Shown here in pieces: positions 51,605 to 60,064 of a stretch of DNA of 61,324 nt. The translations under genes and the position numbers were made by a program. Position 1 is the first letter of the stretch; the number at the start of each line of letters is the position of its first letter. Location: NCBI GenBank assembly GCA_959607715.1, contig CAUHNN010000013.1, positions 1 to 61,324 on the forward strand, given 5' to 3'. The DNA comes from an uncultured Eggerthella sp. GTDB taxonomy: Bacteria > Actinomycetota > Coriobacteriia > Coriobacteriales > Eggerthellaceae. Under the pieces are notes generated by a model. That model searched no databases. It was given only the letters and a program-made list of their open reading frames with translations, and was not told where the DNA came from.

Positions 51605-51636
51605 GCGCCCGCGCGCTTTCGAGGGCACGCGGGCGC
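51605..51636 (-). terminator. Terminator of hdrCBA-flxDCBA
   Basis: Stem GCGCCCGCG with CGCGGGCGC, followed by GTGCGTTTATT on the minus strand, 39 nt after flxA. The T tail is modest. Confidence 0.7.
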
Positions 51637-51674
51637 ATTCGTAGAAAACGGATCGATAGCCAGTGATCGCTTGA

Positions 51675-52547
51675 TCACAAATCGCGCGGGATCATCGCCA
51701 ATTCCTGTTCGGTGAATACCGGACCATCGAGACAGATGAAGTATCCGGCGATATTGCATCGGCCGCACTTCCCCACTCCGCATTTCATGCGCGCCTCGAG
51801 CGTGGTGATGATATCGGCGGAATCGTAGCCGAGTTTCTGAAGCGACTCTCGGCAGGTCCTGAACAGACTCGGGCCTCCGCAGAGGGTCACCGCAACGTTG
51901 TCGGTCTTCAGGCCTTCCTCTGCGACGACCTTCTCCAGGAAGGGAGCCGTGTACGAAATCGGACCGTCCCATCCCTCGCTTTCATGGTAGGTGCTCACGT
52001 GCACATGGGTATCGGGGAACGAGGGCCAGATCTCGAAGAGCTCTTCTTTGAATACGAGGTCATCGTAGGTCGACGCGCTGTACACAACGTCGATGCGGCC
52101 GTACTCTTCGCGATGTCGAAGACAATACTCCAGAAACGATCGAACGGGAGCCATGCCGATGCCGCCGGCAATGAACAGCATATCTCGACCGCGCGTCGTT
52201 TCGTAGGGGAACCAATTACCGTAAGGGCCGCGCATACCCACCTGATCGCCCACCTTGAGCTTGTGCATCTTCTCGGTAACGAGACCGACGCGCTTTACGG
52301 CCATCTCGACGTAATCGTCCCCACGCGAAGTGATGCAGAACATGCACTCGCCATGAGGCGGTACGCTGAACATGCCGAGCTGACCGGGCAGGCTATCGAA
52401 AGGAGCTTTTCCGTCGAGCGTCTTGAACGTGAACAGCTTCACGTCGTGCGTGAGATCCTTCACTCCCGTCAAGGTGACCACCTGGGGAACGAGGGACGAA
52501 TCCTTGCACAAGTTGGCGCACCCGTGGGAGACAACGATATCCGCCAT
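51675..52547 (-). CDS. flxA: FlxA-like NAD(H)/FAD oxidoreductase subunit
   Basis: 290-residue flavoprotein of the ferredoxin-NADP reductase fold, as in anaerobic sulfite reductase B and hydrogenase gamma subunits. Seen: the FAD-binding segment in the GPYGNWFPYETTRG region, the NAD site FIAGGIGMAPVRSFLEYCL, CGGPSLFRTC, and the C-terminal cluster Cys CGVGKCGRCNIAG. In Hdr-Flx complexes this subunit takes electrons from NADH. The ATG at 52547 has AGGAGTA upstream and is 2 nt after flxB; the longer frame is noise. Last gene of the operon. Confidence 0.9.
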   Translation of the reverse strand: MADIVVSHGCANLCKDSSLVPQVVTLTGVKDLTHDVKLFTFKTLDGKAPFDSLPGQLGMFSVPPHGECMFCITSRGDDYVEMAVKRVGLVTEKMHKLKVGDQVGMRGPYGNWFPYETTRGRDMLFIAGGIGMAPVRSFLEYCLRHREEYGRIDVVYSASTYDDLVFKEELFEIWPSFPDTHVHVSTYHESEGWDGPISYTAPFLEKVVAEEGLKTDNVAVTLCGGPSLFRTCRESLQKLGYDSADIITTLEARMKCGVGKCGRCNIAGYFICLDGPVFTEQELAMIPRDL

Positions 52548-52549
52548 GG

Positions 52550-53635
52550 CTACTCCTTCCTTTCCGCGGCGACGACCTCGATCAACTCCGCCGCCGCCTC
52601 GCCGCGCTCTTCTTCGTCCATCGGAGCATCGGCGGCACCGGGATAGGGCATGGCGCCCACACGGTCGATGATCGCGGTGATATCCATAGTCGCGGGGCAA
52701 TCGATCAGGCACCGTCCGCATCCGACACACAACGGATCCCCGTAGCGCTCCTCGAAGAAGCACAGCTTGTGCATGAAACGCTGCCTCACACGCGAGCGCT
52801 TGTCGTCACGCGGGTTGTGGTTTCCCGCCATGAGGGTGTAGTCCTTGAACATGCAGCTGTCCCAACAGCGGAAGCGCGCGTCCTCATCCTTCTTGCGGGC
52901 CTGGCTCAAGTCGAAGCAATGGCACGTCGGGCAAATGAACGTGCAAGACCCGCACGTCAGGCAGGCGGTGGATACTTCGTCCCAAAGAGGATCGTTGAAC
53001 AGGTGATGGAGCTTTTCGGCAACGCCGTCCATGTTCACATTGAGCGTGCACTCGACGCGCTCGCGCTCGACGCCACCCTCCGTCAAGAACGGTTTCCAAA
53101 AATCGACGAGCGCTTCTCCCTTTTCCGATTGAGGGCGAACCTCAAAGGCATCGTCGGCCTCGAGCAGAAGCACATCAGCCCCCGGAGCCTCGTTCGGGTC
53201 CGAGCCCATAGACGAGCAGAAGCACGAATCGGCAACCCGGTTGCAGGCCAAGGCGACCACGGTCAGGGCTTCTCTCTTCACCTGATAGAACTCATCGACG
53301 TAGCCTTTGGTCAGGAACACGTCGTCAAGACGCTCGATGGCCGCCACGTCGCAAGGGCGAACACCGAACGCCACGAACGGGTCGACCGGAGCATTGGCGG
53401 TTTCGATGAAGGCCTGCCCGCCCGACGAACCCCAGCTGTAGAGCTTCTCCGTCGCAGGGAAAAGCAGTTCTTTCGGGGGCATCTTCGTGTTCTGCAAAGA
53501 AAGGTTCTCCTTCTCTGCCCCTTCGCCGTAGAGCGCGAAGCGAGACGTCCCGTCCACAACCGCCGGCACGAAAAGACGCGCGCTCTGCGCGGTCGTGCGA
53601 AGCAGGTCCCCGAGCTTTGTTTTTTCGAATTTCAT
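52550..53635 (-). CDS. flxB: FlxB-like 4Fe-4S dicluster subunit
   Basis: 361-residue Fe-S protein resembling AsrA/hydrogenase beta subunits. Two motifs near the C terminus bind clusters: CLTCGSCTFICPTCHCF and CVGCGRCLIDCPATM. The N-terminal domain (FGVRPCDVAAIERLDDVF) is the family's. It would pass electrons between FlxA and the other Flx/Hdr subunits. 12 nt after flxC. Confidence 0.88.
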   Translation of the reverse strand: MKFEKTKLGDLLRTTAQSARLFVPAVVDGTSRFALYGEGAEKENLSLQNTKMPPKELLFPATEKLYSWGSSGGQAFIETANAPVDPFVAFGVRPCDVAAIERLDDVFLTKGYVDEFYQVKREALTVVALACNRVADSCFCSSMGSDPNEAPGADVLLLEADDAFEVRPQSEKGEALVDFWKPFLTEGGVERERVECTLNVNMDGVAEKLHHLFNDPLWDEVSTACLTCGSCTFICPTCHCFDLSQARKKDEDARFRCWDSCMFKDYTLMAGNHNPRDDKRSRVRQRFMHKLCFFEERYGDPLCVGCGRCLIDCPATMDITAIIDRVGAMPYPGAADAPMDEEERGEAAAELIEVVAAERKE

Positions 53636-53647
53636 CGCCGCCCCTCC

Positions 53648-54496
53648 CTACATGAACTCTTCGACGTCGTCGGTCTTGAAGGTCCTGAATGCATCGTTGG
53701 CCTGCGAGCTCAAGCCACCGCCCTCGTAGGGACCGAACAGCTCATCGATGTCTTTGACTTGCTTGTGCATAAGCGTCATAAGCGGCAGGCCCATCGGGCA
53801 CACGCGCTCGCATTCCCCGCACTCGATGCACCGATCCGACACATGAAACGACCTCGTCACGCCGTAATAGCGCGCCTGCTCGATATCGAACTGCTTACCT
53901 TGCCATCCCTCGCGCTCCTGCTCCGCAAAGCAGACCTTGCATGTGCAGCAGGGGCACGCCTGACGGCACGCATGGCAGCGAATGCACGTCTCGTACATCT
54001 TGTCGAAGAAGGCACGGCGCTGCTCGCGGGTCATCGCCTCGAGGGCGCGCACATCTTCGAAGCGGTCGTTTTTCGGCTCGGGAGCCGGATCCCCCACCAC
54101 CTCGTCGTAGACGACGGGATTGCGGAACTGACATTCGTAGCAGCGCTTGAGCTCGATGCCCTCGCGCGTGGTGCAGCCGTAGCAGGGAATGCCCACGAGG
54201 TACACGTCTTCGCGCGAAAGCTGGTTGTCGGCGATCATGCGGTTGATCGCGCGCGATTCGCAACCGCGCGTCAGCAGACCCACGCGCCCCTTGTCCTTAT
54301 TCTCGAGCACGTACTTCGCGATCATGTGCTCGCAATGCTGATCGCACACGAGCGAATCGACCTGCTCGAGGGTATCGGCGCAAAACGGGGTGCGCTGGTA
54401 CTCGAGACGCCCTGCTTGCCATCCTATAACGCAGGCGACCGTACCATCTTCGAGGAGACAGCGAGCACGCTCGCGGGCGATTTCGGTGAAGTCCAT
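53648..54496 (-). CDS. flxC: FlxC-like Fe-S subunit
   Basis: 282-residue protein with CIRCHACRQACPCCTCKVC and CIECGECERVCPMGLPL plus extra Cys in CYGCTTREGIELKRCYEC. It matches the third flavin-oxidoreductase subunit of Hdr-Flx operons. The ATG at 54496 overlaps the flxD stop (TAATG); an upstream in-frame start lies within flxD and lacks a ribosome site. Confidence 0.88.
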   Translation of the reverse strand: MDFTEIARERARCLLEDGTVACVIGWQAGRLEYQRTPFCADTLEQVDSLVCDQHCEHMIAKYVLENKDKGRVGLLTRGCESRAINRMIADNQLSREDVYLVGIPCYGCTTREGIELKRCYECQFRNPVVYDEVVGDPAPEPKNDRFEDVRALEAMTREQRRAFFDKMYETCIRCHACRQACPCCTCKVCFAEQEREGWQGKQFDIEQARYYGVTRSFHVSDRCIECGECERVCPMGLPLMTLMHKQVKDIDELFGPYEGGGLSSQANDAFRTFKTDDVEEFM

Positions 54497-55035
54497 TACA
54501 GATCCCCCCTTGCGCTTTTCGGAGTAGCCAACCACTCGAACTTGGCGGCGATGGGATGGGGGATGTCCTCGGCGGCCAGCTGAGGCAGATCATTCGAAAG
54601 GGGCCCGAGTTCGCGAATGCGCTCGGTCGCCTCCATGACCGTATCGCGGAACTTGCCCGCCTCGGATCCGGAAATCCACCTGACCTTGAAGCGATCAGGC
54701 TCAAGGCCGAGGTATTCGAGAAGGCGCTTGTAGACGAGCATGCGCCGCTTCGCGAAATAATTTCCCGTGGCATAGTGGCAATCGCCGGGATGGCATCCGC
54801 ACACCAGCACGCCATCGCATCCGTTCTGGTAGGCCTTCAAGACATACTGGGGGTTCACGCGCCCAGAGCAGGGCACGCGCAGAAGACGTATATCAGCCGG
54901 GTAGTTCATCCGATTCAGACCCGCGAGGTCGGCGCCGGCATACGTGCACCAGTTGCAGCAGAAGGCGAGGATCTTGGGGCGCCATTGCTCTAGCGCGTTC
55001 GACTCGCGCGGGGTGTCCTTGGAAATCTCGCTCAT
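54496..55035 (-). CDS. flxD: FlxD / MvhD-type delta subunit
   Basis: 179-residue 2Fe-2S protein that connects the electron-input module to HdrA. Seen: FCCNWCTYAGADLAG, RVPCSGRVNP and GCHPGDCHYATGNY, the MvhD signature Cys. The last ~40 residues are a variable tail. Its ATG overlaps the hdrA stop by 4 nt (ATGA). Confidence 0.92.
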   Translation of the reverse strand: MSEISKDTPRESNALEQWRPKILAFCCNWCTYAGADLAGLNRMNYPADIRLLRVPCSGRVNPQYVLKAYQNGCDGVLVCGCHPGDCHYATGNYFAKRRMLVYKRLLEYLGLEPDRFKVRWISGSEAGKFRDTVMEATERIRELGPLSNDLPQLAAEDIPHPIAAKFEWLATPKSARGDL

Positions 55036-57014
55036 CGTAGCAACGCCTCCATTTCTCGCATGATCCCTTCATCGGTGAAGCCGAGTAGATCGGCAGCCCC
55101 CGGCCGGCACGCAACCGTGCAAGCGCCGCACCCTTGGCACAATCCCGGATTGGGGCGAGCCACCACCCGAGTAACCTTGCGCGAATTCTCTCGGAGCGTC
55201 ACTTCCTCCAACTGCATCGCACCGTACGGGCAGATGGAGACGCAGGCGCCGCAACCCGAGCACTTCGCCTTGTCCACTTTCACGATCATCGGGTTCGACT
55301 CGATTTGCCCGCGCGCAAGAAGGCCGATGACCTTAGAGGCGGCGGCACCCGCCTGCGCAACGGTGTCGGGAATGTCCTTCGGGCCCTGGGCGACACCAGC
55401 GAGGAAGACGCCTGCCGTGTTCGTCTCCACCGGGCGAAGTTTCGGATGGGCCTCCGTGAAGAAGCCCTCGGGGCCGCGCTGGGCGTTGAGCACGCCGGCG
55501 ATCTGGGAAGCCCCTTCGGAGGGGACCATCGCCGTTTCGAGCACGACCATATCGGCATCGACGCGCACGACGTTGCCCGACAAGGTATCCTCGCCCATGC
55601 ACACGAGCTTGCCGTTCTCTCGATAGATCTTCGACACGCGGCCGCGCACGTAGATGGCTCCGTCCTGCAGCGTGTTCATGTAGAACTCGTCGTAGCCCTT
55701 GCCCACGCAACGCACATCCATATAGAAGACGTAGCACTTCCCTCCAGGTACCTTGTCGAGGTATTGGTGGGCATGCTTGGCCGAATACATGCAGCATGCG
55801 CGCGAGCAGTAGGAAACGCCCTTATTGGGATCGCGGGATCCCACGCACTTGACGATGACCATCGTCTTGGGCTCCGCGCCATCCGAGGGGCGCTGGATAT
55901 GGCCCTCCGTCGGGCCGGAGGCGTTCACAAGACGCTCGAACTGCAGACCGGTGATCACGTCCTCGTAGCGCCCACCGCCGTATTCGCCGTAGATCTTCGT
56001 CCAATCGATGAGATCGTAGCCCGTCGCCATGATAAGCGCACCGTAGGTTTCGGTGGTCACCTTATCGACATCGTCGTATTTGATGGCGCCAGTCGGGCAG
56101 ATCTTCGCGCACACACCGCACTTGCCGTCCTTGAGCTTTCGGCACGAATCAGGATCGATGGTCGGCTTGCTGGGGACCGCCTGAGCGAAGGGTTTGTAGA
56201 TGGCCTTGCGTTCGGAGAGCCCCTCGTCGAATTCGTTTTCGGTGCGGCTCGGGCACTTCTCCTCGCACGCGCCGCAGCCGGTGCACAGATCGTAATCGAT
56301 GTATTTCGCCTTTTCGCGGATGGTTGCCTCGAAGTTGCCGATGTAGCCGGTGACCTTCTCCACTTCAGCGAGGGTTTTGATGGTGATGTTGGGATGGTTG
56401 CCCGCCTCCGACATCTTGGGGGTGCAGATGCACGCCGAGCAGTCCATGGTCGGGAACGTCTTGTCGAGCTTGACCATCTTGCCGCCAATGGAGCTTGTGC
56501 GCTCGACGAGCGTGACCGGATAACCCGCATCGGCCACGTCTATCGCCGCCTGTATGCCGGCGATGCCGCCGCCCACGACGAGCACGCGCCGATTGACCGG
56601 GATGGTGCTGGTGAACAGCTCGCGGTCAGTGTCGACCTTGGCAACCGCCATGGCGACCAAATCGATCGCCTTTGGCGTCGATACCTCCTTGTCCTTATGG
56701 ACCCACGAGCACTGCTCGCGGATATTGGCTATCTCGAGCAGATACGGATTGATGTTCGTCTTCTCGGCGAGCATCTTGCGAAAGGTCTGCTCGTGCATGC
56801 GCGGCGAACACGACGCGATGACGATGCGGTCGAGGCCATGTTCTTCGATCGCATCGGCAATGGCCTGTTGACCGGGGTCGGAACAGGTGTACTTGTTCGT
56901 CGTCGCATAGGCCACGTTCGGCATGATGCGCGCGGCGTCGGCGACCGCCTCGACATCGACGGTCGCGGCGATGTTGGTGCCGCAATGGCACACGAAAACA
57001 CCGATTCGGCTCAT
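55032..57014 (-). CDS. hdrA: Heterodisulfide reductase subunit A (bifurcating flavoprotein)
   Basis: 660-residue core subunit with FAD that splits electron pairs between a low- and a high-potential acceptor. Seen in order: N-terminal VCHCGTNIA, FAD-binding VVGGGIAGIQAAIDVADAG, the DCSACICTPKM cluster, ferredoxin inserts CTGCGACEEKCPS and CGVCAKICPTGA, the C-terminal half of the FAD domain, and a terminal two-cluster ferredoxin (CSGCGACVSICPYGAM, CQGCGACTVACRPGA). It overlaps hdrB and flxD by 4 nt each. Ferredoxin reduction with NADH as donor is the expected role. Confidence 0.95.
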   Translation of the reverse strand: MSRIGVFVCHCGTNIAATVDVEAVADAARIMPNVAYATTNKYTCSDPGQQAIADAIEEHGLDRIVIASCSPRMHEQTFRKMLAEKTNINPYLLEIANIREQCSWVHKDKEVSTPKAIDLVAMAVAKVDTDRELFTSTIPVNRRVLVVGGGIAGIQAAIDVADAGYPVTLVERTSSIGGKMVKLDKTFPTMDCSACICTPKMSEAGNHPNITIKTLAEVEKVTGYIGNFEATIREKAKYIDYDLCTGCGACEEKCPSRTENEFDEGLSERKAIYKPFAQAVPSKPTIDPDSCRKLKDGKCGVCAKICPTGAIKYDDVDKVTTETYGALIMATGYDLIDWTKIYGEYGGGRYEDVITGLQFERLVNASGPTEGHIQRPSDGAEPKTMVIVKCVGSRDPNKGVSYCSRACCMYSAKHAHQYLDKVPGGKCYVFYMDVRCVGKGYDEFYMNTLQDGAIYVRGRVSKIYRENGKLVCMGEDTLSGNVVRVDADMVVLETAMVPSEGASQIAGVLNAQRGPEGFFTEAHPKLRPVETNTAGVFLAGVAQGPKDIPDTVAQAGAAASKVIGLLARGQIESNPMIVKVDKAKCSGCGACVSICPYGAMQLEEVTLRENSRKVTRVVARPNPGLCQGCGACTVACRPGAADLLGFTDEGIMREMEALLR

Positions 57015-58069
57015 GCGATCACCTCCTTACCCTTCTGCTCCTGCTTGCGTTTCTTCGCCTCGTGGGCTGCGCGCACCTTCGCGGCCTTCTCGGGATCCAT
57101 GGCGGCGAGCTTGGCCTCGAACGCCGCTTCCTCCGGAGAAAGGGCCGGCTTGCTCAAACGCTCGATCGTCGCGTCCACGCCGCGCTCCATGGCCTTCATC
57201 ACGAGCTCGGAGGCGGGGTGGAAATGACGCGTCACCCCGGACTCGTCGGGAAGGGCCCCCATGGAGCTGGCGATGAGCTCGGTGAAGTAGTAGACGGGGA
57301 TGTCGATTTCGGGAAGGCCGGCCGCTTTGCGCTGGCGATTAACCTCGACCTCGCGCATATCGAGATTGAGCATGCACAGAGGGCAGGCGCATGCGATGGC
57401 ATCGGCGCCGTTCGAGACGGCGTCGTCGAATATGCGGCCGATCAGCGGCTTGGTCTGCTTAGCCATGCTCACCTGGTGGGAAGCGCCGCAGCATTCCGTC
57501 TTGAACGCCCACTCGATGGGCGTAGCGCCGGAGAGGGCGACGACCTTCTCCATGGTGATGGGGTTCTCCTCGTCGTCGAAGTTGCAAAGATCGCGAGGGC
57601 GAAGGAGCATGCAACCGTAATAGCAGGCGACCTTCATCCCCTCGAGCGGCGCAACGACCTGGCTGGTCACGGCATCGGCCACCTCTTGGTCGAGGAACAC
57701 CTCGATGCCGTTGACGACCTCGGCGCGCGCCGAGTAGGAACGATCGATCAAACGCTCGATGCGCGCATGGTCGCCTTCGCTTCGACGCGCATGGACCAAG
57801 CCGCGGCGGAGGTTCTGGTAGCAGCCGGCGCATAGGGCGAGCACGGGCGTATCCCCGAACTGCTCCTCGGCCAACGCGAGGCTGCGAGCGGGAAGCGCGT
57901 CGGCCAAGTCGGGATCGACACCGGAGGCGACAGCCGATCCGCAGCAGTTCCAATCGTCGATCTCCGCAACGTTGAGGCCGATGCGCTCGGCGATGTAGTT
58001 GAACGATTCGGTGTAAGCACGACCCGTCGTCTCAGCGGAGCAACCCGGGAACAGAGCGTAGTTATTCAT
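57011..58069 (-). CDS. hdrB: Heterodisulfide reductase subunit B
   Basis: 352-residue subunit carrying two CCG domains that hold noncubane 4Fe-4S clusters for disulfide reduction. Seen: YALFPGCSAETTGRAY, DWNCCGSAV, VACYYGC, TECCGASHQ and CACPLCMLNLDM. The ATG at 58069 overlaps the hdrC end by 8 nt. The last ~70 residues are a charged Lys/Glu/Ala tail. The natural disulfide is unknown here; no DsrC gene is in the window. Confidence 0.94.
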   Translation of the reverse strand: MNNYALFPGCSAETTGRAYTESFNYIAERIGLNVAEIDDWNCCGSAVASGVDPDLADALPARSLALAEEQFGDTPVLALCAGCYQNLRRGLVHARRSEGDHARIERLIDRSYSARAEVVNGIEVFLDQEVADAVTSQVVAPLEGMKVACYYGCMLLRPRDLCNFDDEENPITMEKVVALSGATPIEWAFKTECCGASHQVSMAKQTKPLIGRIFDDAVSNGADAIACACPLCMLNLDMREVEVNRQRKAAGLPEIDIPVYYFTELIASSMGALPDESGVTRHFHPASELVMKAMERGVDATIERLSKPALSPEEAAFEAKLAAMDPEKAAKVRAAHEAKKRKQEQKGKEVIA

Positions 58070-58646
58070 GGTCGACGCCACCCTTCTCCTCACAACGATC
58101 GAACAGGGACTTTATCTCCCCCACTTCATCGACCGTACGCGGCAAAGAAGGCTCGAGCAGGCCGTTCTTCATCATGGCGGGAACGCTGGCGACATCCTGC
58201 AGCACGTGACCGCTCAACATGTTGTAACCGCCGGCCAAAATCGCCTCATCCGAGATACCCGTCTGTCGAACGACGCCGAGAAACACATCGTCGAACACCT
58301 TCGCATCGCGGGAGGCGACGATGCCGCGCTCCTTTGCGACGCGCTTGACGGCTACCATCAGCGACGGCATATCGACGTTCTGGGGGCATCGGGCAACACA
58401 CACCGAGCACCCAAGGCAGGCCCACGGCATCTCGGCGGCCAACACGTTCTCTACCAGCCCCAACTGAAGATCGCGGATCACCTGTCGACATGTCATGTCC
58501 GCATGAGGGGCAACGGGACACCCTGCGGCGCATTTCCCGCACTGGTAGCAGTCCTTCAGATTGACGCCCGACAGCTCCTCGATGCGTCTGACGATCGCCT
58601 CGCTCGCCTTTGATTCGATGGTCAAATTCGCAGCTTCCACGCCCAC
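58062..58646 (-). CDS. hdrC: Heterodisulfide reductase subunit C
   Basis: 194-residue protein with two 4Fe-4S motifs, CYQCGKCAAGCPV and CLGCSVCVARCPQ, that link HdrA to HdrB. I chose the GTG at 58646 because AAGGA lies 7-8 nt before it; a second GTG at 58640 or the GTG at 58673 are alternatives. First gene of hdrCBA-flxDCBA. The 240-nt gap upstream to the divergent fusion gene holds a CCGGCG/CGCCGG hairpin and no clear promoter. Confidence 0.92.
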   Translation of the reverse strand: MGVEAANLTIESKASEAIVRRIEELSGVNLKDCYQCGKCAAGCPVAPHADMTCRQVIRDLQLGLVENVLAAEMPWACLGCSVCVARCPQNVDMPSLMVAVKRVAKERGIVASRDAKVFDDVFLGVVRQTGISDEAILAGGYNMLSGHVLQDVASVPAMMKNGLLEPSLPRTVDEVGEIKSLFDRCEEKGGVDHE

Positions 58647-58886
58647 TTCACCATCCTTTCGAAAAGAGTGCACGAGCGACGACCGGCGCTTTCGACGCCG
58701 GCCCCACTCCGCTTGACGTGCTTTTCTTCTTTAGGCAGTGCCTTGTCCTAGGGGTATTCTCCCACCCACGCAACCACCGAATCGAAAGGCGCTCCCCGTT
58801 GGGCAAAACCTCGCCCTCAGCGGGTGGGCGGTCACCATTCAGCCCCCCGCTAGCTACCACTGGGCCGCATCGGCTACACTGGAACC

Positions 58887-59900
58887 ATGGCCTCCTACCG
58901 ACACATCTCCCACGGCTTCGCCCCCGTCTACGACGAGAACTCGTGCATCCTGATCCTCGGATCGTTCCCTTCGGTTCTCTCGCGGGAAAACGGTTTCTAC
59001 TACGGCAACCCCCGCAACCGGTTCTGGGATGTTCTGGCGGCGTGCCTCAACGTTCCGACGCCGGCGAGCGTCGACGAGAAGAAGTCGCTCCTCCTCGAAA
59101 ACGGCATCGCCCTCTGGGACGTCATCGGGGAATGCGACATCAAGGGGTCGAGCGACGCCTCGATCAAAAACGTCGTACCGAACGACCTCGAGGCCATTTT
59201 CTCCTGCAGCCCCATCCACACCATCGTCTGCAATGGCCTTACGGCGGGGCGCCTATACCGCAAGTTCGCCCTTTGGGCCACGCAACGTGAAGCCACGGTG
59301 CTCCCCTCGACAAGCCCCGCCAATGCGGCATGGAGCCTCGATCGCTTGATCGATCTTTGGGGAAACGCCCTCGCTCAAGCACACGATGGGGAACCCCGCA
59401 CCGAATACGCCCACGTTCGCATCGACGCTCCACGCGCCTCATCGTGGGCGACGCACCGATCGATGAAGGGGAACAAGCGCAAGGACACGAAACCGGAAGT
59501 GCTCATGAGGAAACGCCTGCGCGAGGCGGGATTGACGGGATATCGTCTCCAATGGAAGGCCCCCGGACGTCCCGATATCGCCTGGCCGGGAAAGCGCGTG
59601 GCGATCTTCGTGAATGGATGCTTCTGGCATCGCTGCCCGCACTGCAACCCATCGATGCCGAGGAAAAACGTCGAGTACTGGCAGGAGAAGTTCGAGAAGA
59701 ACGTCGCACGCGACCGCAAGAACCTCACGCTTTTGGAGCAGGAGGGATGGCGCGTTCACGTCGTCTGGGAATGCCAGCTCAAGAAAGACTCCATCGAGGA
59801 GACAATCGCGAATCTCTTCCCCGAATTGGCCCAAGAACTCGGCAAGGAGCTCACGCAAAAACAGCCTGTCGAAGGCTGCTGCGGATCAAGCGACCTATAA
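58887..59900 (+). CDS. Fusion of DNA-deoxyinosine glycosylase (UDG superfamily) and Vsr endonuclease
   Basis: 337-residue protein of two DNA-repair domains. Residues ~1-165 match DNA-deoxyinosine glycosylases: GSFPSVLSRENGFYYGNPRN (25-44), LWDVIGECDIKGSSDASIKN and the LPSTSPANAAWS loop. Residues ~190-305 match Vsr, which nicks beside T:G mismatches: KDTKPEVLMRKRLREAG with Glu204, PGRPDIAWPGKRVAIFVNGC with Asp230, FWHRCPHC (zinc His/Cys), and the closing GWRVHVVWECQL. The link (~165-190) is polar. The reading frame is open throughout with no internal ribosome site at Met193, so it is one polypeptide. No cytosine methyltransferase gene is in the window. It is divergent from hdrC. Confidence 0.88.
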   Translation: MASYRHISHGFAPVYDENSCILILGSFPSVLSRENGFYYGNPRNRFWDVLAACLNVPTPASVDEKKSLLLENGIALWDVIGECDIKGSSDASIKNVVPNDLEAIFSCSPIHTIVCNGLTAGRLYRKFALWATQREATVLPSTSPANAAWSLDRLIDLWGNALAQAHDGEPRTEYAHVRIDAPRASSWATHRSMKGNKRKDTKPEVLMRKRLREAGLTGYRLQWKAPGRPDIAWPGKRVAIFVNGCFWHRCPHCNPSMPRKNVEYWQEKFEKNVARDRKNLTLLEQEGWRVHVVWECQLKKDSIEETIANLFPELAQELGKELTQKQPVEGCCGSSDL

Positions 59901-59929
59901 CCATAACGGCTTTTTTACGAACAAGTTCA

Positions 59930-59941
59930 TTCGTATACGAA
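59930..59941. promoter_or_regulatory. Perfect palindrome upstream of the acyl-CoA dehydrogenase
   Basis: TTCGTATACGAA, a 12-bp perfect palindrome about 124 nt before the start codon. A regulator site is possible; no regulator gene is adjacent. Confidence 0.4.
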
Positions 59942-60064
59942 ACGGAAATAGTTCCATCCCCCGAGAGAACGCGTTCAAATGCTACGATAAGCCTTGAACT
60001 GCTGATTCATCCTTTCGATGCATCGCGTTTCCATTCGATCAAGTTATTAGGAGAGGATCGTACT

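Noticed and set aside
52769..54583. 604-codon plus-strand frame opposite flxB and flxC
   Set aside because: Antisense shadow; the minus-strand genes have clear Fe-S motifs and coupled starts.
55134..57227. 697-codon plus-strand frame opposite hdrA
   Set aside because: Antisense shadow of hdrA with no family pattern.
59463..59900. Separate vsr gene starting at Met193
   Set aside because: No ribosome site precedes it and it would lose the start of the Vsr domain; the frame is open from the glycosylase, so a fusion is the simpler reading.
59330..60064. Extended N terminus for the acyl-CoA dehydrogenase
   Set aside because: The extension overlaps the glycosylase-Vsr gene in another frame and is low-complexity; a good ribosome site marks the ATG at 60065.
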